64,000 nucleotides of DNA from Trichoderma breve (GCF_028502605.1 NC_079236.1:2852001-2916000); one strand, 5' to 3'; positions 35,001-46,946 are shown, counted from the stretch's first letter. Notes: generated from the letters alone by a model not told the origin. Made by a program: numbers and translations.

Positions 35001-35434
35001 AATACGAGGACGAGGCGGAGTCATCAGCTTCTGCGGCCATCTTCCAACATGATGAGTTTGAAGATGATGAGGAGGAGGAGGTGGAGTTGGTGATGAGAGG
35101 CAAGGCTCCGGCTATCGATCCCCCTGCAATCCTCGAGATTGGACGCAAGCATGCCATCACCAAGGAACAGCAAGAGAACTTCTTGCGAGCCCGGGAACAG
35201 AAGTTGAAGAAGATTAGCAATGATCGAAACCTCTTCTTCATTTGGGTAAGTCGAGACTATTATTTCTCTATCTTCAATCCAAAGTCAGTAACTAACAATT
35301 TCTCTTTCTACCAGATCCCTCTTCTCCTGGTGATGATTTGCGCGCTGCTTTACAGCTACTTCCCCGAGCTTTTCCCTTTCATCTGGGCTTCTATCAGAGC
35401 CATCGTTCACACCCTGTTTTCTTCACATTCTTGA
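32090..35434 (+). CDS. Spt23/Mga2-like membrane-tethered transcription factor with IPT/TIG domain
   Basis: Family members sit in the ER/nuclear membrane by a C-terminal helix, are cut by the proteasome after Rsp5 ubiquitination, and activate fatty-acid desaturase genes. Three exons, 32090-32704, 32828-35245 and 35315-35434, give 1,050 aa. Residues about 280-530 hold the conserved N-terminal region with the Cys/basic patch CQIRICKKCIERERKRAGRK (about 391). An IPT/TIG fold spans about 700-785 (STVHKIIPAEGSLNGGMEVT). PPAY at about 875-878 fits an Rsp5 WW-binding PPxY. A very acidic Ser/Ala stretch and ITKEQQENFLRAREQK precede the hydrophobic anchor encoded by exon 3 (IPLLLVMICALLYSYF). The ankyrin repeats normally found between IPT and anchor are not visible. 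Intron 1 ends in TAGCAG, a tandem acceptor that can include or skip one Gln. Both introns are phase 0. Confidence 0.85.
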
Positions 35435-37439
35435 GTGATGAATTCCGAACCGGCAACGTTTAGTGCTGTTAACGACATGCCACGATGAAGAAAAACGGCC
35501 AAACTTTGTACATTTATCTCATTTCTTTCATCTCATTTCAGTTATATCTCTATTGATGAAGACTATAACGAGGCATGCGTGCTTGCTTATTTCATCTTTC
35601 TTGCCATGTTCTTTTTCTATCGCTCATCACGAAGATTATAACACACCATTTGCTCCTCGCCTTTGTTTTCCCACTTCGACTTCATTCATACCATACATCA
35701 TGATAATGCATACAAAACAAAACGACAACAAAAAAAAAAACCGGGAAAAAGAAAAAAAGAAAAAAAGCGACGGAAAGACACAGACAAGAGACAGACGACG
35801 CGATCTGGACTTAAGGGATAAGAGGAATGAAAGAAGGATATCGTTGCTATACCGGTGAAAGAGCGGGAAAGAGAGAAAGTCTGGTTTGTTTTATTATTCG
35901 CATGGAAATGGGCGGAATGGGATGGTTAATGGGAGCTGTGCAAATCGGGATGGGTTTGTATGGTTTCCTTCGGGCTGGGATATTAGGATAATTTGTGTGA
36001 CGATTTTTTTTTTCTTACTTTAACTATGGGAGTTTTCGGAGGGGGTTTTTAAGTTCCCATACAGAGGGAATTTGGGCAAATAGCGTTTTAGATGCTTTCG
36101 GTATGCGGCACTGCACGACTTTTTTTTCGTTTGACTCTTGTTGCTTTCTCCATCTGTATGTTCTTTGATGGAAACAGGTCTTACGAGATACGCCGGTGTG
36201 AGAGTGTCTGGAAGGGCAGTTTTGGATACGGTTTGAAGCGCAGTCCGTAGAGAAATACCAGTAGTAATTAAATATAATATAGTTTATTCATTCACATACT
36301 TCACAGAATCATGGAAAGGCGCAACAGTTTTTGATGTAATGTCTCTTGTCATTCGTAAAATATGTTAAAAATACCTATTAGTACAATCTTGTCCTCCTCA
36401 CGTCCCCTGAAAATCATGATATCATCAAGATCCCTCCTCTCCAGCCTCTCTCTTTTTTTTCTTTCTCCCGCAAGTCATACTTACTGATCTCACGAGAGAA
36501 CAAAAAAAGAAAAAGAAAAGCTAGACAGAAAGGATCTAATATGTGAGCGAATGTAAAAAAAAAATCGAAATCAAAATCAACAAGGATTTCCTTTCCCTTT
36601 TGCCAAAAAAAATCGAAATCAAAAACTCAAAAGACAAGCAAGCGGCTTTGATTCCACAAAAGAGCCCCCCGTCTCAAACCAAGCGAAGGGCCAGGGATTC
36701 TCCCCCTCCCCTTCCTCTCCCCTTGTCTCTTTCCCCCCGTTCAGTAAAGAAGGAGAGATAGAGAAAGATGGAGAGGAAGAGTAAATTTGCTCGTTTCCGC
36801 GCATTGTCCTCCATGGTCAATGCTCATAAAAAGAAACGAGCTGAAAAAAAGGAGGAGGCTGGGATAAAAAACAAAGAGGCTGATTTTTCTCCTTTTTCTT
36901 TTTACCCTCCCCTGCCTGGTCCTTGTTTGCCGAAACGGCTCTCTCCGCGAAAAGGTCCGCCGCTTGCTGCTTATTTTGCACAAATGTCGTCAAAGTCGTA
37001 TATACGTAGAGTTTCATATATTGTTCCTTTTGTCATGACACATAACGTAACAGCAACAACGTCCTCGGTTCCAAAAACGCATGTTTTGTTAACAACGAAA
37101 GATAAAAAGCTTTGGCCTTGCTACTGGGAAGCAAGACGTTGGATCATTACATCGGTTGTTGAGGTTTTTTTTGTGTTATCTTCCATTTTTTTGGTCTTTT
37201 CTTTGTGTTTTGTGTGGTAAAATCAACACCCTCCGAACAGATGGGGGGTATATGAGATAAAAAGGTTTTTTTGATAAAAATCATATCATGTCTCGTAATA
37301 GAGAAGAAAGAAAATTCGTTAAAAATCGAATCATTGCTCGATCCAAATGCTTTTTTTGATGAGAAAATGGCGGATCAGACAGGTATCTCGCAAACAGAAA
37401 ACTCCGATAGATGATGCGAAAAATAAAAGCTTGAAATCT
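35435..37439. other. Convergent 3' flanks, Spt23-like gene / hypothetical gene
   Basis: AT-rich, with many A- and T-runs. An ATG frame at 36,768-37,220 (150 codons, hydrophobic end) is present but has no recognisable domain and lies where 3' untranslated sequence is expected, so I do not call it. Nothing else is seen. Confidence 0.5.
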
Positions 37440-38819
37440 TCACCGTTTCAGGCCCCGCCAGGCCTGTCCATTCTCTCGATCTTCTCCAAAGGTATACTTG
37501 GCGGGAATAGTTGGGACGCTGGGAATCCCTCGGTTTGCGTTGGGAACCACTTTGAGGGCATCCTGAGTGGGAGTAGAAGTAGCAGCAGGAGCAGCTTTTC
37601 TTGGTCTAAGGCCGCGGGAGCTCTTGGAGCCCGAGCCAATAGCCCGAACACTGTACACGCTTTCGCCGCTCTCTCTGGCCGACGACGTAGAGTCGAAGGA
37701 GCCGCGGGGAGATGATGCCGCAGATGAGGAGGGCGAAGTAGCGCATAGCAGGTGAGAAGACCGCTTACTATGCCTGGAGTCCCGACTCGACGTGCTGTTG
37801 CTGTGATAGTGGTGGATGACCACGGGTGTGTGGGTAGCACTGCCTCCGCTCTTACGAGCCTTTGCTTGAGAGCTCGTGAGCTTCCGCCGAGATCTGGCGG
37901 TGCGGAGAATTGGGATGCCAAAGTCCTTGGAAGCCGTCTTACGAATCTTCTTGCCCCTGGTACGTGCTGACCTCGGCGATCTCGGGGGCTCGTCCTGATG
38001 GATCTGGATATCCGCGTTGTTTTCGTTTGCCGTCCGTTTGGTACCTCTAGAGTCGGCACTGGCAGGGGTCACCGCGGATAGAGACGTCCTATTGCTCCTG
38101 GGCGTTATGGGCGTCGAGTTGAGCGGCCATTTTGGCGGTGGAGGCAACGAAACGGGTGTCTCTAAAGGCGGTAGCCGCGGCGGGGGCGTCCTCAGTGTTA
38201 ACGTCGGAGAAAGCGCCTGATGGCTAGTAGCAGGCCGTTGGCGTACAAACCCCGGTGGAGGAGGCTGTCGCGTGGATTGAATGGCATGCGTGGTGAAGAA
38301 GCCAGCTTCGACCAGCAAATGGTAGCTCGCCAAGGCCTCTTCCCTAGTGGGCCTGTCGTCGTAAGCTCCAGGAACTGGCTTCGTTGGAGACGGAGAGTCT
38401 GGCTGCTGCTTCTTCTGCTCGGGCGAGGGAGCTTCTTTCTTGAGCTTGAACCGACCCCGAACGCCCTCCCATACTTGACCCAGCACGCCCTTTTTCGGTG
38501 AAGTAGCGGTGCTCGGTGCGACACTGGGAGCGACACTAGGCGCGACACTCGGCGCGATGCTGGGCGCAATACTCGGAGCTCCCCGCGACATAAACAGCTG
38601 AAGTTGGCGGGTGGTGTCTTGGGACCGGCGAGAGCTTCGCAGATTGTACTGATGCTGCTCTAGCTCTGCTTCCAGTGGTCTTTCCAGAGCCTCTAGCTCT
38701 TCGGGCCCGAGAAACTGGCTTGGTGGCACGGCAGATGCACGGTCATTCATAGAACCCTCTTGGAAGCGACTGCGACTTTGCGCTCGCGGCCTGAGGCCCC
38801 TCGTCTTGGGGGGGCCCAT
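37440..38819 (-). CDS. Hypothetical basic, low-complexity protein
   Basis: Not recognised. A single ATG-started exon of 459 aa, rich in Ser, Pro, Arg and Ala. Visible features include the hexapeptide RGLRPR near both ends (KTRGLRPRAQSRSR at the N-terminus and SSRGLRPRKAAPA near the C-terminus) and six tandem APS(I/V) units at about residues 81-104, encoded by 12-bp DNA repeats. There are several basic clusters (KRTANENN, TRGKKIRKTASKDFGIP, TARSRRKL) that could be nuclear signals, and many SP/TP sites. A short segment with helical potential (DRPTREEALASYHLLVEAGFF, split here by no intron) is the most protein-like part. No catalytic motif or membrane segment. Coding status is supported by length, an ATG in good context, and composition unlike the flanks. 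A nuclear or chromatin role is only a guess. Confidence 0.7.
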   Translation of the reverse strand: MGPPKTRGLRPRAQSRSRFQEGSMNDRASAVPPSQFLGPEELEALERPLEAELEQHQYNLRSSRRSQDTTRQLQLFMSRGAPSIAPSIAPSVAPSVAPSVAPSTATSPKKGVLGQVWEGVRGRFKLKKEAPSPEQKKQQPDSPSPTKPVPGAYDDRPTREEALASYHLLVEAGFFTTHAIQSTRQPPPPGFVRQRPATSHQALSPTLTLRTPPPRLPPLETPVSLPPPPKWPLNSTPITPRSNRTSLSAVTPASADSRGTKRTANENNADIQIHQDEPPRSPRSARTRGKKIRKTASKDFGIPILRTARSRRKLTSSQAKARKSGGSATHTPVVIHHYHSNSTSSRDSRHSKRSSHLLCATSPSSSAASSPRGSFDSTSSARESGESVYSVRAIGSGSKSSRGLRPRKAAPAATSTPTQDALKVVPNANRGIPSVPTIPAKYTFGEDRENGQAWRGLKR

Positions 38820-40066
38820 TGCAGGCGAAGTGAGGAGGGTTTACTTGAAGACGCGTGCAGGATGTGCGGAGATGAGAGTCGATAAGGGGAGGGGATAGAG
38901 AAGCCCCCTTGGCTATACAGCTCGCCGATGGCCTGTATTCGACCACCGTCTGTCCCGCAGCCAAGTGAAGCCGGATGCTCGTGATAAGTTGAAGTATCGT
39001 CAATCAGAAAGCATCCATCCCCCTTTGATCCTTTTTGTTGTCGGGTGTCTCTCGTCTGCCGCCACCACCAGCGCTTTGTCGAGGTCCAAACAATGGCCAA
39101 TAAACAAACAGGCGAAAACACGGGCCAGCGCTTGCGGCCGGAATGCTGCTGCTGTTATGTAGTCGTTGGCTTTTTCCTCTTGTTGTCTCTCTTCTGTCTC
39201 GGGCGTCGGGGGCGTCGGGGGAAATTGGGATAGCTCTCCGCAATCTTTTAGAGTTTAATGAGGGATCGAAGCTGGGTCCATGGAGGAGAGATTTTAGTCG
39301 AGATTCGGGATGATATGCTTTCTTTTTCTTTTTTCCCGCCCAATGGGTGTTGATTGGAGGAAAAGAAAACAATGCACTTACGTCCAATCTCAGGCCGGCA
39401 ATCGTATATGCTCTGTTCTTATTTGGCTGTTTTAGTTGAACACGACCAAGAAAGAGTGCAGAGCTCAAAACGGGCCCCGTTCAGCTGCACCTCGCAGACA
39501 CACGCACGTAAGATTGAAGCAGCTCCGCCTGGGGGCCAGCAAAAACTGCGCCCGACTGTTTTGTTTTATGTGTGGCACTGAGGTGGCCCATCCGCACCGC
39601 TCCCCCAGCCACACGTGACGGTTGTCCCGGCAACCACCGGGGGACCCCCTGCTAGAGGCCCTGCTAGAGCCCTGTAGAGGCCCTGGACTTAGTGCAGAGG
39701 CCCTGTAGAAGGTCCCCCCGAGTGGCAGGGATTGTTGATTGTTCGCAGTCCAACTGGTCCCTTTTTGCATGGCCGTAGTCCGTACTCGTATATACTGGTG
39801 GCAGGACGGGCTGTACAGTTGCGGCGGTCGCTTGCAGACTTGCAGTGCCGCCGAGTGGCTGTCACAATCGTTCCACATTTTACGGTGTCGAGACCACGAG
39901 GGACCGGCAATTCCTTTGGCTTTGCTTTTTTGCCTTTATTCTACGACTGAGATGGAGGGTTGGGTTGGTGGTTGGGGGAGGTTGGAGAACGGTGACAGCA
40001 TCAAGTGACAACACAACACAACAACGCATCGAAAAAAAGAATGTGACGGAACTAGCCAGGCCAGGT

Positions 40067-40086
40067 CACACACACACACACACACA
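40067..40086. repeat. (CA)10 microsatellite
   Basis: Ten uninterrupted CA units. Confidence 0.95.
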
Positions 40087-40488
40087 ACTAACACAACACA
40101 GTTCGGCGTCTCACCTCTTGACAATAGCGCCGAACAAACAGATAAGTAGGAGGGATTGACACTTTTCTGCGCACGGGGAAAAAGAGAAAAAAAGAAAAGA
40201 AACCGCTCACTCTTTATCCTCCCGTCCCCCTTCTCACTCTCATTAGGAATCTCGCTCCGGCCCTTGGCGCCAGGACATGCCTGCAAGCCAACGGAGGCGG
40301 AGGTTAATCACATGTGCATAGCCGCTCTCAAGCAGGGTCCCGGTCCTGCGGCCGGCTACTACGGGAGGCTGTCCTGAAGCAGAAACAGATTTCAATCAAT
40401 CCCATATTGTCTGCTTCCTTGTAATTGCCGCGAATCTTTTCTCCCCCATGCATATCCTGTGATGTACGCTCGAATCGCGAGTTTCAAA

Positions 40489-40561
40489 CAGACAGGCCGA
40501 CAGACAGCTAGACGGACAGACAGCTAATAGACAGACAGCGTAAACACAAGTTCAGACAGAC
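40489..40561. repeat. Degenerate GACA/CAGA simple repeat
   Basis: Many interrupted GACAGACA-type units over about 70 bp. Confidence 0.85.
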
Positions 40562-41743
40562 ATTTCTCCCGTCTCCTCATCTGTATCTCGCAGTCATAAA
40601 ACCTAGTCGCTCGCTCTGTTACCAAGCTCCAATTGTTCATTATAAGTATAGAATAAAGAAATCCAAAGGCCGAGACATAACCTTCTCTGAATCTGCTATA
40701 ACAGCTGTACTGGCGGCAGATGATATGGACGTGAGCGCCGGGAATCTTGCCAATGGTCATGTTGGTCAAGTTGCTGAAGCAGCCATCTCCAGCATTATCG
40801 ATGATACTAATGATATGAGATTGGATCCCGGCACAATATCCTCTTATTTTGATTATAAATACAATGTCCATATCATAAAAAGATGCCAAGTGATATATAG
40901 CAATGCTACCTACTATATCTATCCAGAAGAATACACAGACACTCTAACTTCAATCTCAACTCCATCCTCTCTTCAATCACATTCCCATATTCAACTAGCC
41001 AATTACATTCACCACACAAATCAGGAACACTTCATATTCACTCATAACAACTCTGTCAAATCAATTTCCAAGCAAGCAATTAACACTACAATAACGACAT
41101 CAACATCTCCCATCACAGAAACAAAAAACCACTAGGTAGTGCTAATAAGTTGTCTCATTTAAATATATAAAGAAAAAATAAAACAAACAACAAAAAAGAC
41201 ATCAAATGTAGCCGTCCAAAGCAAATGGCTTCAAAGGAAAGAATGATGAACCGCCCGGCTTTGACACATGACATGGATATAATAAGTCCAGAGTTAAACA
41301 AGCGCAGGCGGGAATTCCATCCCCCAGGCCTCCCTCTTTCTCTCTCCCCTTCAACAATCTATATATAAGGGGCAGCCTGTCGGATGAAAAGAATCAAGGT
41401 CCAAACACAAAAGGGACAAAGTAATAACGAAGAATAACACACATGCGCGCGCAAAATTCGATGTGTTCCGTTGAGCCATCTCACTTTGACAAAAATGAAC
41501 AAATAAGAAATCCCAGATAGCCTCAAGCTGTGTCGTATCCTCCCAACTCCGTAAAATCACAAGCTCCATTCATATTTGCCCTCTTCCAGAAAAAATAAGA
41601 TAACAAAAGAGGTATTTAATAATGGTAAAAGTCCCAAAACGCCCATGAGAAATCTATCACACATCAAAATGCAGATAATATACTCCAATAGTTTTGAGTT
41701 GCCCAATAGTTTGTGAGCCGAAATCGCACCCCGCCCCAGAGGC

Positions 41744-43491
41744 TTACACTTGGTATTGGTTGAAAGTAACGACACCGATTTGACCGTCTGCTCTGGAGTA
41801 GAGGCCCTGGTCCGGCTCGGGGGTGAGCCCGCGGTATCCGTGGCCAAAGTGCGCATCGAGCTGGCGCTGGCCGTTGTGCAGCGCCTTGGTGCTTTGAGAA
41901 AAGACGTGGTCGTGTTTTCTCTTGCCGCCTGTTGGCAGCAGAGGTGGAGGAGGAAGGGGCTCAGTTTGGGCCTCAATGGGCGGCAAGGGAGACACCAGGG
42001 AAGCAATCTTGAGAGGCGCCAAAGATGACTGGCTTGGCATCTGTCGCCTGGGCGGAGGAGGCAGAGTATTGTAAGGAGCTGGGTGGTGAGGAGCGGAGTA
42101 TGGCGCTGATGATGGAGGAGGAGGAGGAGGCGCGGAGTAGGGCGTCATAGGCGCAGGAGACGGGTAGGAAACAAACGATGGTCGTCTCTCAGTTGATGGA
42201 TATGTGGAAGGCGACTGAGCGGCGTAGGGCTCACGACTGTCATAACCAGAGTGCCTTGTTGGCGGCGCTGGGGATGGGCTGGGCATTGAGTGCCGAGGGG
42301 GATAGTTGTATGATTGTGAGTCCTGCTTGGCATATGGAGATGGCGCAGATGACGTCGGATACGGCCCGGTAGGCGTTACAGGAGGTATCGGAGCGCCTTG
42401 TGGGTGAGCATATGGTCGAGGAGGAGCGGGCGCGCCATACTGATGCGGCATGTTGTGGTCGCCAAATGCGAGGTGTCCAGGCCTAGCAGCGGGAGGAGGT
42501 GCATCGTAGCTCGGGGGAGGAGGCGGAGGTAATGAAGGAGCATGGTAGCTCTCGGCAGCAGATGGTCTGCGTTGTGAATCCTGTGGCATGTACGGCGCGC
42601 GGTGCTCACTCGCGTTACTGGCAGATCGGGCCCGCATGGGATCCTCGGCGGGAGCTGGCGTCACGGTCCGGCGACGAGCATATTCCTCCTCGCGTCGGTC
42701 GTAGCCGCCGCTGCCCTTGCCGTCGCGCTTCCTCATACGAACGTCACGGCGAATGCGAACTCGGCATCCCTGGTCAGCAACTGTCTTGCTGAGAGAAGTA
42801 CTCTCCATGAGTCCGGGGAACTTCTTAGCGCTGAAGACGTTGAACGGCTGCGTCTTGATCTCCATTCTCCAGTCGACTCCGGCGGGGAGGTCAGATTCAA
42901 CGGGCTCCATGTCGAAATCCTTGGACTCCTTGGTCGTCTCGTACAAGCTGAAGGAAAGACGGAAGTAGCCTTCGTGGCGGACAGACAGGTCGGGGAAGAT
43001 GAAGTATCCAGCCTCAGTTGGTCGGTCGAGGTAGGCCATGCCAGATGCCGGGACACCAGTCAGGATGGGGGGATTGTTGGTGGCTCCATTTTGGACACGG
43101 CCGTGAGCCATGGGGCGAGCCTGCTCCAGACTGGCATAGAGGAAGAAATTGGCGTTGTAGTCGAAGGTGATATCCTTACCCTCCTCGACGGAGGGACCCT
43201 CAATGATACGAAGTTCAACAACAGGCGGCGGGTCAACAGGTCGTCGGTCGCTGTTAGCTGCGAGGGAGTAAGTACACGGAGGATTCCCAAAAGGCAGACC
43301 GCGATGCGTCATTGCCACATCTGTCGTGTTGAAAACGCACCTTTCATGCCCGAGCCACATGCGCGAGCACGCTCCGGCTGCTGCAGAACGGTCAACTGGT
43401 ACCATAGGTGTCGGTTCTCTCTTGTGACGCGGTGGATGCGTTGGACCATGTCCCGCGAGGCGGAAGAGGCCACGGAGGTAGGCGTCGCCAT
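41744..43491 (-). CDS. veA: Velvet-domain regulator VeA
   Basis: Light-responsive developmental and secondary-metabolism regulator. It bridges VelB and the methyltransferase LaeA and enters the nucleus in the dark. Two exons, 43491-43341 and 43257-41744, give 554 aa. Exon 1 encodes [14 protein letters not shown] and [20 protein letters not shown], ending in [10 protein letters not shown]. Exon 2 continues with [18 protein letters not shown]. The velvet domain spans about residues 20-230 and includes [28 protein letters not shown] and [21 protein letters not shown] basic segment directly after it may serve as a nuclear signal. A long Pro/Ser/Tyr-rich disordered region follows, then the conserved VeA C-terminus from [18 protein letters not shown] to the final VVTFNQYQV. 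The start at 43491 is in good context (ATCATGG). The intron has GTGCGT and TCGCAG. Length fits the family. Confidence 0.97.
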
Positions 43492-45065
43492 GATGCCGCG
43501 TGGAATAGCTGTGGTCGAGTACGATTGCAAATGAGGCAACAAGTATAAAAGGCTGTCTTGCTCAGTCAGTGCTACAATTCCCAGCTGGCAGCGGTGCGGA
43601 GGGAGGAAAGGAGTGGATGGGTTGGCAGCTATGAAACAGCGAGAGGCCAAGGTGTAGAACGAGGCCACGACAACCATTCAGTGGGAAATCACACATCACT
43701 CACCTTTTTAACAGGCAAAAGCCCAAAGTTCAAGACACTCTCCGGCCGCCAAAGTATTAGGGGCGGGAAGAGCCCACTGTTCAAACCAGGCCAGGAGACG
43801 GTAGCAACTGTACGCGGGGAGTTGAGAGTGGTGTGATCATGTATAGCAGCGGCGACGAGAGGATATCGTGAGCTCTATCGTCGTCCCTCGGATATAATCG
43901 AAATCGAAATCGAGTCGAGTCGAGAAAACGGGTTTTGCAAAATGGAAGAAGGCCAACGGGAAAAGGAAAAGGAAAGATCTGGGTGGATGTGCGACCGTGG
44001 AGGAGTAAGAGTAAGAAAGAGTCCAGTGAGAAAGACACTGACCTGGCCCCAACCCACCTTTTTTTGGTGTGTGAGGAAGGGCCCCGGGAATCTGGGACTA
44101 AGGGGAGCGGGTCGCAGCTGAGGGAGCCTGGCATGTCCAGGATTCGCCAGGTCAAATAAGGTAAGCCTTGGCCGAAGCGCGAAGGGGGGGCTTGACGCTT
44201 TTTTCTCTCTCTTCTCTTCCTTTTTCCTTTTTTTTTTAGGAGCATGGGGAGGGGGGTTCTTCAGGGAGGGGGTGCGGATTGCGATGGGCTAGGACGAGAT
44301 GGCGGTTGGCTTCCAACGGACGGGGAGGATCTTCCCCCAGCTTCCAGTCCCAAGGGCAAGCCTTTGACATTGTATAAAGTGGAGAGGTTCATATTCATGT
44401 TCATGTCGAGGATAGGAGGTGCTCCGTTTTGTCCGTAATACTTGCAGTACTACCACGAGTCTACCTTGTTGATATTAATGGATATTGATCAAATCTGTCC
44501 CAGTTGTGCAAGACCTGCAGGTACGAGTACGTGATGGCAGCGCGCGGAGATGCTAGTCCTGCTGGTACGGACCGCTCCTGTGATCTACTAACCCACAGGT
44601 AATAGTACAGTGTATAATACCGTCCGCGATTAATGAATGGACGGGAGAGAACCCGACAAGTTGAGTGAGCTAACGACCCCTGCCCTGTTGCTTGGTAGCG
44701 ATTGTGAGACTCGCCGCTCTGAGGCACGGTACATACTCGTACATGTACTGTACGGCAATTACAAGTCTGGCCAAGCAGGTACTGTACCTGTGTGTGCGGG
44801 TGCCTGTACATGTGATACAGTACAAGGCCGTACGAGTACAAGCACATGGGAGAACATGGGCAAAGCAAGAAAAAAAAAAACGTCCCAGCAGGCTACAATG
44901 ATGAGAGGCTGCGGCCCAGGCGACGCAGTAATTGGACGCGGTACGGGGGCCCTTGGGTGGGTGGCGGTTGGTGCTTCTCCACGCCTCCGGCTCTTCCCCA
45001 GCGGGATCCAGACGGTCGGTGGCAGCTGTTTGCTTCCAGCGGTGGCTTCTGACAGCGCTGATGCT

Positions 45066-45112
45066 GATGCTTGTGCTTGTGCTTGTGCTTGTGCTTGTAC
45101 TTTGTGCTTGTG
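45066..45112. repeat. GCTTGT hexanucleotide microsatellite
   Basis: About five GCTTGT units followed by degenerate ones. The same hexamer appears in opposite orientation at 46,918-46,946. Confidence 0.9.
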
Positions 45113-46917
45113 TTTGTGTGATTGGGGGCCTGTTTTTGTTGGCTTTGCACGCCTCGACTATCTTTTGACTTTTTGCTTGTCCCTCTGCGCTGGTACCGAG
45201 AACCCCATGGCCGGGTCAGGGTTAAAAAACGTAAAAGGCGGGCTGCGGTGCGGGCAAAAGCCCAGCCCAGGCGGGCGGCGCCTACAGGTTCCCAACTGTG
45301 CGCAAAGCATTCCGTGCCAGCCAGCCCAGCCAGCCAGCAAACTGAGTCAGGCCATGGCTGAGTTAGTTGATGGCATGAGCCGGGATTGTTTTGTAAGCCC
45401 AGTGCAGCGATTCCTTTTGGCTTTCTGTGAGCAAGCGCCTCCTCCTCTCGGAGACAAAAACGTTAGGGCGGCTCGAGCACTGGCAGTTACTGGACAAAAA
45501 GGCACCGGCCGTCACACTTGGTGGTGGATGGCACACACACGATAGCGAAAAGCGCAGATACTGTACATACATACCTGGCGGCCCTGCTCTCGCCGCACCG
45601 TGCCGCAAGTCACTGACTGATTCTCATTGATGCAGTGTAAAGGTGGACGTCAAGTTATCGCGGTTAGTCGGAGAGGCTAGCGATGGGAAATGTAACCTCT
45701 AACAGCCCCCCGCCGTTCCGGAGTGCAGTGCGTGCTGCTCTAGCACAAATTGATCCAGGGTGTGCGAGAAGAGCAATCGAGGTACGGTACCCCAAGGTGG
45801 CAGGTACTTGACAAGCCCATCTCAGATGGCCCAAGCCTAGGGCCAGTACTCGTACACCCAGCTTCATCAGTGCAAACGAATTATTCCGGGTACTTTTTCC
45901 TTGATCAAATGGCTTTTGGAGAACATCGTCACGGTGGCGCAGACCGGCTTGCTCTGGCTAAAATCCTGCCAGCCAGCTGAAGCTTGCCCTTGCCCCGTTG
46001 GACTCTTCTCTCCCTCGGGTCCGAAGGCCCAGCAAAAGCGCTATTGCTGCAAGTCAGGTCGGGTAGATACTTGGCATTGGGCAATCTATTGCTGCTGGAA
46101 CATTGCCTAGTGGTATACCCAGTAGTCAGGTAAGGTGGTCTAACCGTCTGGCCCCTCCCGTCTCGGCTCTGAGGTCTTGTCGGGTCCAATGCTGTCCTCG
46201 TACCCTCTGATACTGTACCATACTGTGCAGGTCTCTGTACGAGTGCTCGCGGTGATCGGGACGTGAGGTACCTCTATCCGCCAGCGCCGTCGAGGGCAGC
46301 TGGTGCGTACCTCCCGTCCCTTTCCCTTGGCGACGAGAACCTGGGCCACGGAGCCGGGGTGTGCGCCACACGTCCCAAAGAAGCGCAAGCTCTCCAGTCT
46401 TTATATTGCAGTGGGGTCTGCTAGTCGCCAAGGCACGGGCGTCTTGCGTCTCTTGGGGGGTCCTTGGGGCTTGCTTTGGGGGGGGCGCGCGCATCATTCG
46501 CTGCCATTGATTTGGTTGGCACACGGCCTGCGGGCCAAATCTATCGGTGATACCAGGAGCGGCCCAACAGCCCGTGCTCCTGTTCCCTGCCGCTATTTCG
46601 CTGTGGGCTCGTTCTGGCCAGACGGTACGGGCTGGGACTGGCTGGACGCTGGTCGTGGAGGGAGGGCCGCGGGCTGTGAGTGGCCAGGCTGGCATGCAGG
46701 CGGATAGTGAGCCATGCGTTGCCGGTATTGCTGGGTGCTGGGAGCCGCGTTGGATGGGATTCGAAAGCCTTGGGTCTTGGGTTGTGGTGGTGTCGATGCA
46801 ACGGCGACCCAGTTTGGCCAGCAAGGTATCTGGCAATCAGAAGCCCGTTTGATAGAGCAGAGCAGAGCACTCAAACCCTGTTGCAGCAGTGCACAAGAGC
46901 CTCCATTGCACAACGGC

Positions 46918-46946
46918 AAGCACAAGCACAAGCACAAGCACAAGCA
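46918..46946. repeat. AAGCAC hexanucleotide microsatellite
   Basis: Nearly five AAGCAC units, the reverse complement of the repeat at 45,066-45,112. Confidence 0.9.

Larger units (their letters stand above)
38820..41743. other. Intergenic hypothetical gene / veA 3' flank
   Basis: The left part is the upstream region of the minus-strand hypothetical gene. Four imperfect copies of AGAGGCCCTG lie at 39,651-39,712. A (CA)10 tract and a GACA-rich stretch are listed separately. 40,560-41,250 is clearly AT-rich. It contains an ATG frame of 136 codons (40,725-41,135) with a His/Asn/Thr/Ser-rich translation that I do not recognise and do not call. The right end is the veA 3' flank. Confidence 0.5.

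Noticed and set aside
36768..37220. 150-codon ATG frame with hydrophobic C-terminus
   Set aside because: Located in convergent 3' flanks; Lys/Phe-rich composition follows A/T runs and no domain is seen.
40725..41135. 136-codon ATG frame in AT-rich DNA
   Set aside because: Thr/Ser/His/Asn-rich translation typical of AT-rich noise; no homology recognised and it lies between gene flanks.
44637..45545. 302-codon ATG frame in the veA upstream region
   Set aside because: It reads through a GCTTGT microsatellite as a Cys/Ala run, has no recognisable domain, and its composition resembles the surrounding non-coding DNA.
46126..46836. 236-codon minus-strand frame
   Set aside because: Begins with TTG, not ATG, and has no splice signals or domain.
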